From contig NZ_LT699728.1 in NCBI RefSeq assembly GCF_900155395.1, positions 186,001-250,000 of the forward strand: DNA of 64,000 nucleotides, read 5' to 3'. The notes beneath the pieces were generated by a model. That model did no database searches. It was given only the letters and a program-made list of their open reading frames with translations, and was not told the DNA's origin. The translations under genes and the position numbers were made by a program. Shown in pieces: positions 18,708 to 26,610 of this stretch (position 1 is its first letter; every line of letters starts with the position of its first letter). The stretch comes from Merdibacter massiliensis. Lineage in GTDB: Bacteria > Bacillota_I > Bacilli_A > Erysipelotrichales > Erysipelotrichaceae.

Positions 18708-18771
18708 ATTGACAGATGAAAAAGATCTGTCGTACGCAAAACATCCCTAGAAAATCCCTATTTTGCGTATA
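18708..18771 (+). other. Two consecutive hairpins, possible small structured RNA
   Basis: GACAGAT/ATCTGTC (about 18711-18731) and a nine-pair stem TACGCAAAA/TTTTGCGTA (about 18734-18770) follow each other, with ATCCCTA present twice in the second loop. A TATACT box lies just upstream (about 18699) and a terminator follows at 18796. No coding frame is visible. It may be the 3' UTR of mscS or a separate RNA. Confidence 0.4.
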
Positions 18772-18795
18772 TCATTCTATCCCCTAATTCGGAAA

Positions 18796-18822
18796 GGCCT
18801 GTCAATGACAGGTCTTTCTATT
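18796..18822 (+). terminator. Terminator downstream of mscS
   Basis: GGCCTGTC and GACAGGTC arms (one G-T pair) with a three-base loop and a following T-rich run. Confidence 0.7.
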
Positions 18823-18826
18823 TCCA

Positions 18827-18870
18827 TAAAAAAAGATCTCTCTTTGTTTCGATCGTTAAAAGAGAGATCT
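18827..18870 (-). terminator. Terminator of the YehR-like lipoprotein gene
   Basis: AGATCTCTCTTT and AAAGAGAGATCT form a 12-pair stem; on the minus strand it ends in seven T residues. It lies eight bases beyond the gene's stop codon. Confidence 0.9.
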
Positions 18871-18878
18871 ATCTGCTA

Positions 18879-19316
18879 TTATTTACAAGTTGCGCCTTGG
18901 TTCTCCATTTCTTTGACCATTTCATCCAACGGCAGTTCTGGATCGCTGGAATCTACGCCGATTGCTTGCATAAACTGACTTTCTTTTGATGCATCAAACA
19001 CGACATCAGCACTTAATACACCGTCATTGCTTTCCAGGTTGACCTGCACATCATCGCCTTCTTCAAAACCTAAAGAAGACAAGATCATGGATTTCATTGC
19101 ATCTTTTTGATCTTCTGAGATATCCATTCCCAAATCGATATCTACACCGACCGTGATCGTTTGCAATACATTGTCTGTCCCCTCTAATGTAATATCGATT
19201 TTTTGTCCATCTTGTTCAATACTGCAAGTTTTCACTTCTTTTTCTTCCGGTGATCCGGAACCACAGCCCGCTAATAATAATAGAGCAGCAGCTGCTCCTA
19301 CCAATGTTTTTTTCAT
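18879..19316 (-). CDS. YehR-like lipoprotein (DUF1307 type)
   Basis: Exported lipoprotein of 145 residues with signal peptide and lipobox LLAGC (Cys19). The mature part matches the YehR/DUF1307 style: TCSIEQDGQKIDITLEGTDN near the start and a single late Cys at the C-terminus. An extended -10 (TGGTATAAT, about 19362) precedes it. Bases 19317-19464 hold only this promoter. The role of the family is not known. Confidence 0.75.
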   Translation of the reverse strand: MKKTLVGAAAALLLLAGCGSGSPEEKEVKTCSIEQDGQKIDITLEGTDNVLQTITVGVDIDLGMDISEDQKDAMKSMILSSLGFEEGDDVQVNLESNDGVLSADVVFDASKESQFMQAIGVDSSDPELPLDEMVKEMENQGATCK

Positions 19317-19464
19317 TCTAATCTCCTCCCAGCTACCGATCGATATAGCTCTTATTACCTATATTATACCATTAAATAAAAAGTGTGAAAAGTTAGGGTT
19401 TACATTTTCTTCACTTAACCTTCACACATTTATCATTATTCACATAGATCGAACCATATCCGCA

Positions 19465-19839
19465 TCATGCGGCGGGCTGGATCTTTTGCACGATCCACTT
19501 TAGAAACTCTTCATAAGGCTGAAAATGGATCTCTCCGCCTTCTTCCACTGCGACATAACAGTGTTTCTTTCCTTCATAAATTGTTGCATAGGGCGTCTGT
19601 TTTAAGAAAACAAGCCATATTTCTACTTTGACCCTTGTTTTATTGCCCTGGATCATGACTTCATGATACCCCAATGAAGTGCTGACATACAAAGTATCCG
19701 GCATTGCTTCACACTGATAGCTCCCGTCAGGACAATCTTTTAGAAACAAAGATCCGCTCTCTATTTGTACAAACAGCGGCTGAAACTGTTTCTCTGCTTC
19801 TTTCTGTACTTGTTCTTCGGAAATCCCTGTGATCTTCAA
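19465..19839 (-). CDS. Hypothetical protein
   Basis: Protein of 124 residues without signal peptide or membrane segment. TTG at 19839 is chosen because GAGG lies eight bases upstream; the in-frame GTG three codons earlier is part of that site. It shows alternating beta strands and a C-terminal helix (YEEFLKWIVQKI). No family recognised. Confidence 0.55.
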   Translation of the reverse strand: MKITGISEEQVQKEAEKQFQPLFVQIESGSLFLKDCPDGSYQCEAMPDTLYVSTSLGYHEVMIQGNKTRVKVEIWLVFLKQTPYATIYEGKKHCYVAVEEGGEIHFQPYEEFLKWIVQKIQPAA

Positions 19840-19895
19840 TTCTACCACCTCGTGTTACCAGTATAGCATCTCTGCACAAAAAGAAAAAGCAGCTT

Positions 19896-20207
19896 TTACA
19901 TAAACTGCTTTAAGAATGAGGCCAACTGTGGTTTTGGCTGATAACCGCTGATTTTCTGGATCAATTCACCATTTTTGAACAGCATCATCGTTGGTACAGA
20001 CATGATCTTGTATTGAGCTGCTAAAGAAGATTGCTGATCTACATCCACTTTTACGATTTCGATTTGTGAACCGAATTCTTCTGCCAGCTCTTCCAGTACA
20101 GGAGAAAGCATCTTACATGGTCCGCACCAAGTTGCGAAGAAATCGACTAATACGAATGGTTTTTCTTTTGTAATTTGATTAAATTCTGCTTCATTGATAA
20201 TTTTCAT
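19896..20207 (-). CDS. trxA: Thioredoxin
   Basis: Cytosolic disulfide reductase of 103 residues with the active site ATWCGPCK (Cys28, Cys31) and the cis-proline motif SVPTMMLF. GGAAGGAGA lies before the ATG. No thioredoxin reductase gene is in the window. It follows two HAD phosphatase genes with a 15-base gap and may share their transcript. Confidence 0.97.
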   Translation of the reverse strand: MKIINEAEFNQITKEKPFVLVDFFATWCGPCKMLSPVLEELAEEFGSQIEIVKVDVDQQSSLAAQYKIMSVPTMMLFKNGELIQKISGYQPKPQLASFLKQFM

Positions 20208-20222
20208 AGAAATATCTCCTTC

Positions 20223-21116
20223 CTACATCGTGTCCAGCATCTGTTCGATCACTTTTGCCGGACCTTCATTTCTATTATTGTCACATACATCATACGCGAT
20301 TCTTTTTACGCTGTCCAGCGCATTGCCCATCGCATATCCATAGCCGCAAACGCGCAGCATATCGATATCATTTTCGCCATCGCCAAAAGCCATTACCTGT
20401 TGGGGATCGATTCCCATCCGTTCACAACAATGACGGACTCCTTCTCCCTTATTGACCCCGATAGGCAAGATTTCCAACCAGCGCGGTGTTGTAGCGCCCC
20501 ACCATAATTTACCTTGATATTCCTGCAAGAGATCATTGACAAGAGGAAGCCGCTCTGGTTCATCTGTCACACACAATTTATTCATTGTTAATGGCAGTTC
20601 ACTCGCTTCTTGAATGAAGTACTGGTGCGGATACCCTTTTCGATTGTCATACACAAGGGCGAAGGCGCCTGCAGTCAATGGAACATCATCCGCCAGTCCA
20701 TGTGCTTTCACATAGGCCTGTTTGATCGGGATCAGGCGCTGGGGGATATAGCAATACAACGTATCATCCAACGACGCGCACATCTCAAATTCCATTGCTT
20801 TACATTTTTCAAACAGGTCCATGATCTCTTCTCTGTGCAATTGATGAAAGACCCTGCGCTGTTCTTTTTGCAGATCATAGACTGCTGTGCCGTTGATTTC
20901 CACCAGCCAGCCGCCATGCTGGTCCATCTGCAATTCTTTTGCGTAAGGCAGCAGCTTGGGATAGGCTCTGCCTGAAGCGAGGATCAAACGGATCCCGGCT
21001 TTCTGCGCACGCAGTAAAACTTCTTTCGTTTTTGATCCGATGCGATCTTCTCCATTTTCATCCCGGATCAGCAAAGTGCCGTCCATATCAAACGCAATGG
21101 CTTTCACCTCTTTCAT
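20223..21116 (-). CDS. Cof-type HAD-superfamily phosphatase
   Basis: Protein of 297 residues with HAD motif I FDMDGTLL, motif II LASGR and motif IV GDGENDIDML: a complete active site of the Cof subfamily, which removes phosphate from sugar phosphates, nucleotides or cofactors. It overlaps the preceding paralogue by ATGA and is probably translated together with it. The substrate cannot be told from sequence. Confidence 0.9.
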   Translation of the reverse strand: MKEVKAIAFDMDGTLLIRDENGEDRIGSKTKEVLLRAQKAGIRLILASGRAYPKLLPYAKELQMDQHGGWLVEINGTAVYDLQKEQRRVFHQLHREEIMDLFEKCKAMEFEMCASLDDTLYCYIPQRLIPIKQAYVKAHGLADDVPLTAGAFALVYDNRKGYPHQYFIQEASELPLTMNKLCVTDEPERLPLVNDLLQEYQGKLWWGATTPRWLEILPIGVNKGEGVRHCCERMGIDPQQVMAFGDGENDIDMLRVCGYGYAMGNALDSVKRIAYDVCDNNRNEGPAKVIEQMLDTM

Positions 21117-21976
21117 CCTGCATCCTCCTCACAAAAAACATAGCGGGACAATGCTTTGGCAATTCCTTGCCGCTCATTGGTATCCGTTTGGGCGTAAGCC
21201 ACATCCTTTACTTGCTGCATGGCATTGCCCATCGCAATTCCATAACCGCAGCGGCGGATCATCTCGATATCATTTTCCGCATCGCCAAAAGCGATCACTT
21301 CTTTTAAGGTAAAACCATTTTCTTTTGCAATCTGTTCCAAAGCACTCGCTTTGTTCACATTTTTCGGCATGATCTCGATCCATTGCGGTCCCACTTCCAA
21401 CAGGTCATATTCTTTCAATTCTGCACGAATTTCATCGAGATGCCGGCGAAAATAACGTTGTGTATGTACTAAAACAACTTTATTGATATCTTGTGTAAAA
21501 TGATCCTTCTCTTTGATCGTAATGAAATTGCGTTCCCCATGTCCCTGTGCCAGACCATAATCCATCGGTCTGCCATGAATCACCCTGGCAAGATGCTTTT
21601 TCATTTTCTGCCGCTTGGATATATAGTCATAAAAATCATACCCGCAGCAAAAGATTGCTTCTACATCATATTGTTTCACGACCTGCAAGATCTTTTGGGC
21701 ATCTGTATTGTCCAATACACGATCCAATTCATACTCTTTTTTAGCAAAGCTGTAGATCATCTGTCCATTCACCAGCGCTAGATAGTGGTTGCCTTTTTCC
21801 AGTTCCAATGGCTCATATACAAATTTGGTTCCATTTTTATCTCTGCCGCTGGCAATCGCAATAATGATTCCTTCCTCACTTGCGCGCTTCAATTGGCGCA
21901 AAGTCAAAGGATCGATGGTCTTATCGCTGCGCAGCAATGTACCATCCAGATCCAATGCTATCATTTTGATCGTCAT
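21113..21976 (-). CDS. Cof-type HAD-superfamily phosphatase
   Basis: Paralogue of the next gene downstream, 287 residues, with motif I LDLDGTLL, motif II IASGR and motif IV GDAENDIEMI. The sequence GYGIAMGNAM is shared by both, so they arose by duplication. The pair may have different sugar phosphate or cofactor substrates. Confidence 0.9.
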   Translation of the reverse strand: MTIKMIALDLDGTLLRSDKTIDPLTLRQLKRASEEGIIIAIASGRDKNGTKFVYEPLELEKGNHYLALVNGQMIYSFAKKEYELDRVLDNTDAQKILQVVKQYDVEAIFCCGYDFYDYISKRQKMKKHLARVIHGRPMDYGLAQGHGERNFITIKEKDHFTQDINKVVLVHTQRYFRRHLDEIRAELKEYDLLEVGPQWIEIMPKNVNKASALEQIAKENGFTLKEVIAFGDAENDIEMIRRCGYGIAMGNAMQQVKDVAYAQTDTNERQGIAKALSRYVFCEEDAG

Positions 21977-22077
21977 TCCCTTATCCTCCCACTCGTAATC
22001 ATTATAGCAAAGTTGTTTAGAAAAAAAAGTCTTCTATATCGTTTTGTGCTATACTGTTGCATATCGAGGTGAATACA

Positions 22078-22557
22078 ATGAAAACGACAAAAACAAACGC
22101 AATGCGTTTATTAGATCAAGCAAAGATCGATTATCAAGTACATGAATATCCGCATGGAAAAGATGCAGTAGATGGTGTAGAAGTCGCCCATTTGATGAAA
22201 GAAGATCCATCATGTGTCTTCAAGACACTGATCACGCAGGCAAATACAAAAGAATATCTTGTCTTTATGGTGCCTGTTGCAAAAGAACTGGATCTAAAAA
22301 AAGCGGCAAAAGCTGCCGGCGTCAAAAATACTGAAATGATCCATGTCAAAGACATCACGAAAGTCAGCGGTTATGTCCGCGGCGGATGTTCGCCGCTGGC
22401 AATGAAAAAACAATACCGTACCTTTATCGATGAAAGTGCCTTGTTGCAAGATCATATCTACTTTAGCGGCGGAAAGATCGGTCTGCAGATCGAAACGGAT
22501 CCTAACCAGTTGATCGGACTGCTGCAGATCCAGGCAACTGCGATCATAAAAGAATAA
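22078..22557 (+). CDS. YbaK/EbsC-type aminoacyl-tRNA deacylase
   Basis: Trans-editing protein of 159 residues related to YbaK, which hydrolyses Cys-tRNA(Pro). Family features: the N-terminal HEYPHG, CVFKTLI with the conserved Lys, and GYVRGGCSPLAMKK. The ATG at 22078 has GAGGTG six bases upstream; an in-frame ATG seven codons earlier does not. It has a -10-like TATACT upstream and its own terminator. Confidence 0.92.
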   Translation: MKTTKTNAMRLLDQAKIDYQVHEYPHGKDAVDGVEVAHLMKEDPSCVFKTLITQANTKEYLVFMVPVAKELDLKKAAKAAGVKNTEMIHVKDITKVSGYVRGGCSPLAMKKQYRTFIDESALLQDHIYFSGGKIGLQIETDPNQLIGLLQIQATAIIKE

Positions 22558-22558
22558 A

Positions 22559-22585
22559 GCAGTGTACTCAGGTACGCTGCTTTTT
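22559..22585 (+). terminator. Terminator of the YbaK-type gene
   Basis: GCAGTGTAC and GTACGCTGC arms, followed by T residues on the plus strand. It overlaps the last codons of the convergent gene. Confidence 0.8.
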
Positions 22586-23161
22586 AAAATGGGCATCTTT
22601 CAGTTCTTCCGGTGTATAGCCATGATCGACATACAAACGAATATGATTATAAAATTGAACGAACAAATTGCCGAATCGACCTAATTGTTCCTCCGGAATG
22701 CGGATATTGGCATTTAACAAATGGCGCATCTCTTCTTGCGGAGAGCTGCCACGACGAAGTTGCAATGCAATCTTTTCGACCAACGGACGTAAATTTCCAT
22801 AGGATGTCTGCTGCGCAAGAAAGTCCAATAATGCCTGTGATGACACATTCCATTCTATATAATTTGCGTCTGCATAGTGAAGAAACTCATCTTTCTTGGG
22901 AAAATACAATGGTTTGTTTGCACTTCTTTCCAAGATGGTTTCCCATTGTTGCCATGAGTCAAAGATTCCCTCTTGATACAAGAAACCATCTTTGAAACAG
23001 CATCCTGGAATTGCTGCAGTTTCTAAATAGTGAAGGATCTCTTTTCTTGTACAGTGCTCCCCGCTGTAGTGTTCGATGACTTCTTTTAAATGCCGGACAT
23101 GCAAGATGCCATACAATCCGACTGCACAGCGAAATAATGTATCTAACTCTTTTTGTTCCAT
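22568..23161 (-). CDS. Hypothetical protein
   Basis: Cytosolic protein of 197 residues, largely helical, with no signal or membrane segment. The C-terminal NHIRLYVDHGYTPEEL stretch resembles the part that precedes SEC-C zinc motifs in uncharacterised Firmicutes proteins, but no SEC-C cysteines follow. It stands alone between convergent and divergent neighbours. Confidence 0.6.
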   Translation of the reverse strand: MEQKELDTLFRCAVGLYGILHVRHLKEVIEHYSGEHCTRKEILHYLETAAIPGCCFKDGFLYQEGIFDSWQQWETILERSANKPLYFPKKDEFLHYADANYIEWNVSSQALLDFLAQQTSYGNLRPLVEKIALQLRRGSSPQEEMRHLLNANIRIPEEQLGRFGNLFVQFYNHIRLYVDHGYTPEELKDAHFKKQRT

Positions 23162-23273
23162 ATCTGCTCACCGCTATTAACTATAACAGAACTATAAGCC
23201 AATCGCAAACAAACTTTATCTTCAGAAATTGCGTATTTTTACAAAAAAAGTTATACTTAAGATGGTGATATAT

Positions 23274-23792
23274 GTGGAGAAAAAACTGATCATGGACGAA
23301 TTAGCAATCCAGCGCTCTTTAAAACGAATCACGCATGAGATCATTGAACGAAACAAAGGTGTGGACAACTTGATCTTAGTAGGTATCTTGACCAGAGGTT
23401 TTCATTTGGCACAGGAACTGGCGAATTTGATCGAAGCTTTCGAAGGTGTTCAGGTCCCGGCTTACAGCTTAAACATCGCACACTGGCGAGATGATCATAA
23501 ACGGATGGATCAAGTTTCTACCCAGCAGATCCCCGTACAGGAAAAAAAGGTCATCCTCGTAGATGATGTCTTATTCAAAGGAAGAACGATTCGTGCCGCA
23601 ATGGACGCGATCACAAGCTTTGGCCGTGCAAAAGAGATCCAGCTGGCAGTATTGATCGACCGCGGACATCGCGAATTGCCTATTCGTGCAGACTATATCG
23701 GCAAGAACATCCCTAGTTCATTAAATGAAAGCATTCAAGTCAAAGTGGAAAGCCTTGATCATGAAAATGCAGTCTATATCTGTCATTCCTAA
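23274..23792 (+). CDS. pyrR: PyrR pyrimidine regulator / uracil phosphoribosyltransferase
   Basis: Protein of 172 residues with the PRPP-binding motif VILVDDVLFKGRT and the conserved C-terminal RGHRELPIRADYIGKNIP. PyrR binds UMP and pyr mRNA to cause attenuation and also has weak uracil phosphoribosyltransferase activity. GTG at 23274 is taken as the start because it aligns with the usual PyrR N-terminus and has GGTGAT upstream. No pyr biosynthesis genes or anti-antiterminator loop are nearby, so it would act in trans. Confidence 0.93.
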   Translation: MEKKLIMDELAIQRSLKRITHEIIERNKGVDNLILVGILTRGFHLAQELANLIEAFEGVQVPAYSLNIAHWRDDHKRMDQVSTQQIPVQEKKVILVDDVLFKGRTIRAAMDAITSFGRAKEIQLAVLIDRGHRELPIRADYIGKNIPSSLNESIQVKVESLDHENAVYICHS

Positions 23793-23813
23793 GCTGTGCA
23801 AACAGCTTTTTTT
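23791..23813 (+). terminator. Terminator of pyrR
   Basis: AAGCTGT and ACAGCTT arms with a four-base loop, running into T residues; the stem starts at the stop codon. Confidence 0.8.
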
Positions 23814-23858
23814 CATATACCCGATGTTGACTGCATACATTTGAACAGAGGTGATACG

Positions 23859-24497
23859 ATGTTCTTTACTTCGTTCCTGCTTGTTTTTTTAGCAGAAATC
23901 GCAGATAAGACGCAATTTTTATTATTGGCATTTTCACAGCGCTATTCCCTTCGCTCGATCTTGTTTGGTATGGGATTTGCCTGTGTCTGGCTCAACTTTC
24001 TTTCCATCTTTGCGGCATCCTGGCTGCATCACTATCTCTCTGTTCAAGATATCCAATGGATCGCTGCTGTTGTCTTTCTTATCTTTGGTTTTCATTCTCT
24101 AAAGATAGCAAACAAAGAAGACAAAAAAGAACGAAAACTGCGTTTCATCTGGCTTTCTGTTGCCATTGCCTTTTTTATTGCCGAATTAGGCGACAAAACA
24201 CAGGTATCAACCATTACATTAGCGGCACAAAGCAATGAAAAAGCCGCGATCTTCTGCGGCTCTTTTCTCGGTTTATTTCTATCCAATCTGTTTGCCTTGA
24301 CGATTGGAAAAGTGCTGCTGTCGCATATTTCTGCATCTTCTTTGCGCCTGCTGTCTGCCGCGGTCTTTTTTGGATATGGATCGTGGTCATTATTCCGGCT
24401 TTATCCCATGAGCCAGCTGCAGATCGTTTGTTATTGTTTATTTCTTTTTACGGCAGCTTTTTTCTATTCTCTTTGGCAGGAACGAAAATCTTCTTAA
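23859..24497 (+). CDS. GDT1/TMEM165-like cation exporter (UPF0016)
   Basis: Membrane protein of 212 residues, six to seven segments, with the two family signatures EIADKT (from Glu13) and ELGDKT (about 117-122). Family members move Mn2+ or Ca2+ out of the cytosol in exchange for protons. GAGGTG before the ATG at 23859 fixes the start. No Mn riboswitch fits in the 45 bases before it. The stop overlaps the convergent kinase by four bases. Confidence 0.9.
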   Translation: MFFTSFLLVFLAEIADKTQFLLLAFSQRYSLRSILFGMGFACVWLNFLSIFAASWLHHYLSVQDIQWIAAVVFLIFGFHSLKIANKEDKKERKLRFIWLSVAIAFFIAELGDKTQVSTITLAAQSNEKAAIFCGSFLGLFLSNLFALTIGKVLLSHISASSLRLLSAAVFFGYGSWSLFRLYPMSQLQIVCYCLFLFTAAFFYSLWQERKSS

Positions 24498-26098
24498 AAG
24501 AATACGCTGTTTCCGACAAACTCCGCCAAGATGGAATGACTTGGGATATGCGTACTGTCTGCCTCATCGAAATACTGCAACAGCGACAATAGACGCCGAG
24601 CTTCCACATAGGCAGGTTCCTTTGGCGTGATTGCTTCTAACAAAGGCAGTGCGATCCTTTTTAAGATCATCATTTCATATACCATCGAAGTATTAAAAAT
24701 TACATCTGCTTCTTCCTGATATGGATAGATATAATGATCTTCCCCTTCACGAACATGTTTCCATCCTTCTAATGTTTGCTGAGCCAAAAAGTTGCGAAAC
24801 TGATAATCCCGTACCATGCGGCGAATCAAGCGATAATCACCTGTCGGTATCCGCGTATGAGCATCCAAATTTAAATGTGTCAATGCATTTACATAAATGC
24901 GGAATACCTCATCACTATGGAAACCTTCAATTACTTTTGGATTCAAGCCATGGATTCCCTCCATGATCAACAGGTCGCTTTCAGATAAACGAAGAAATTC
25001 CCCTCTCCATTCCCGGCGTCCTTTTTGAAAATTATAATGCGGAATCTCGCGTTCTTTTCCTTGCAACAGATCATGGATCGTCTCCTGAAGAAGTGCAAGA
25101 TCGATTGCCCGCAAGCCTTCAAAATCGGGAGTACGGTCAGGCAGTAATGGACATTGATCGCGATTGATAAAGAAATCATCCATTGCAATGGTATGCGGAT
25201 GGTAGCCCAGTACGGATAAATGCGTTTTTAAGCGGTGAGAGAAAGTTGTTTTCCCGGCAGAACTAGGACCGCTGATCAAGATAAAACGGCGAAAAGGATG
25301 CTGTGATGCAATGATATTGCTCAATTCAACCAGTTCTCTTTCGATCTTTGCTTCACTCATCAAGATCAATTCATCGATGCCATCTGTTTTTACTTTTTCA
25401 TTCAGCTGAGGAACATTGGTGATCGACAACATTTTCCCCCATTGTTCATACTCATCAAAAACAGAAAACAGTTTCTCTTGTTGTTTCGGATCTGGATGAA
25501 AACCAAACCAGTATCCTTGTTTCATGCTAGCCACATACACTTTCTGCAAATACCCGGTGTGCATGCATAAATGACCATAAAAATAATCATCCACCCCACA
25601 TAATGTATCAATTGCACATATTTCCTTATGGCGATGCAAGATATTTTCAGCTTTATCCGCCATTCCCGCTTGTTGAAATACAGCAACTGCCTCCTCTTTA
25701 TTGACATATCTTCTAGTGATTTCCTGTTTTGATGCAATCAATTCATCTATCTTATTTTGCAATATCTGCTGCTCATCCAGGGTCAAGCGATGATCATCCA
25801 GTTCGCAATACAATCCTTTATCAAGCCGATGCTCGATACGTACTTTCAAAGCAGGAAAACATTGTTTGATTGCAACAACGATGACAAAACATAAAGTCTT
25901 TTCCAGCATGACTTTTGCTATTTCACTGTCACGCTTGACCAGTTCATAACTTTTTTGAGGAGCGATCGATGTGCGCAGATCCAATAATTTTCCATCCGCA
26001 ATTGCTGCAAATACATCTTTTGTCTCTTGCAGACAATCCACGATACGAGCGTCATCCAGAACTTCTTTCCAGATACCATCTATCTGTACACAAGCCAT
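24494..26098 (-). CDS. Nucleoside kinase with threonyl-tRNA-synthetase-like N-terminal domain
   Basis: Protein of 534 residues. The C-terminal half is a uridine kinase/PRK-type P-loop kinase: Walker A GPSSAGKTT, MDDFFINRDQCP, and the HYNFQKGRREW and VMEGIHGLNP-type motifs. The N-terminal half resembles the SAD/TGS-like region of ThrRS and AlaRS, a known architecture in Firmicutes and Thermotoga. It probably phosphorylates uridine or cytidine; the tRNA-synthetase-like part has no established role. It is followed seven bases upstream by a small gene with which it may share a transcript. Confidence 0.87.
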   Translation of the reverse strand: MACVQIDGIWKEVLDDARIVDCLQETKDVFAAIADGKLLDLRTSIAPQKSYELVKRDSEIAKVMLEKTLCFVIVVAIKQCFPALKVRIEHRLDKGLYCELDDHRLTLDEQQILQNKIDELIASKQEITRRYVNKEEAVAVFQQAGMADKAENILHRHKEICAIDTLCGVDDYFYGHLCMHTGYLQKVYVASMKQGYWFGFHPDPKQQEKLFSVFDEYEQWGKMLSITNVPQLNEKVKTDGIDELILMSEAKIERELVELSNIIASQHPFRRFILISGPSSAGKTTFSHRLKTHLSVLGYHPHTIAMDDFFINRDQCPLLPDRTPDFEGLRAIDLALLQETIHDLLQGKEREIPHYNFQKGRREWRGEFLRLSESDLLIMEGIHGLNPKVIEGFHSDEVFRIYVNALTHLNLDAHTRIPTGDYRLIRRMVRDYQFRNFLAQQTLEGWKHVREGEDHYIYPYQEEADVIFNTSMVYEMMILKRIALPLLEAITPKEPAYVEARRLLSLLQYFDEADSTHIPSHSILAEFVGNSVFF

Positions 26099-26104
26099 CT
26101 TTTT

Positions 26105-26524
26105 CTATCCTTTCTCTTTATTTTCAGCAATTAACTTCTCGATCGTACTTTGCGGATATGACAACAACTCGCCAAAGCGATAAGCGATCGCCTGGCGAAC
26201 GGTCACATACTCATTGCGGCGGATCGATTCTGCCTTTACATTTTTTAAAGCAAGGTATTCTTCCAGTACTTTTTTATCTTTATAAAACAAGATCATATAT
26301 TTTCCTTTTTGTGCACTGGCCGCAAATAGATCACACACTAATAAACGATCTTCCAGATAATACATCGTATGATATTTTTCGCAGATTTCTTCCACAAACG
26401 GCAAAATTTCTTTTCTTTCCTCATCTGTATCAAAAGGATGGGACAATGCCAGTTTTTTTACTCCACACCCCACCATTTCATTAAACGCGTCAATCACGCC
26501 GCAATGGTATTCTTTCGTATTCAT
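26105..26524 (-). CDS. Hypothetical protein
   Basis: Soluble protein of 139 residues with alpha/beta pattern and several conserved-looking acidic stretches (HPFDTDEERKE, CDLFAAS). The start at 26524 has GAGGG upstream. It precedes the nucleoside kinase by six bases, suggesting a two-gene operon with a TATAAT box at about 26550. No family recognised. Confidence 0.6.
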   Translation of the reverse strand: MNTKEYHCGVIDAFNEMVGCGVKKLALSHPFDTDEERKEILPFVEEICEKYHTMYYLEDRLLVCDLFAASAQKGKYMILFYKDKKVLEEYLALKNVKAESIRRNEYVTVRQAIAYRFGELLSYPQSTIEKLIAENKEKG

Positions 26525-26564
26525 AAAATCCCTCATTTCTACTAATTCTATTATAATAAAATGC

Positions 26565-26599
26565 CAAAAAAAGAAAAGAGAACAGCTTTCACTGTTCTC
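26565..26599 (-). terminator. Terminator of surface protein A
   Basis: GAGAACAG and CTGTTCTC around a six-base loop, then a T-run on the minus strand. The same hairpin, with one changed arm base, follows the PPi-PFK gene at 36199-36227. Confidence 0.85.
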
Positions 26600-26610
26600 C
26601 TATGCTCTTA

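Noticed and set aside
23793-23858. Manganese riboswitch before the GDT1-like exporter
   Set aside because: Only 45 bases lie between the pyrR terminator and the start, too few for a yybP-ykoY aptamer, and no conserved core is visible.
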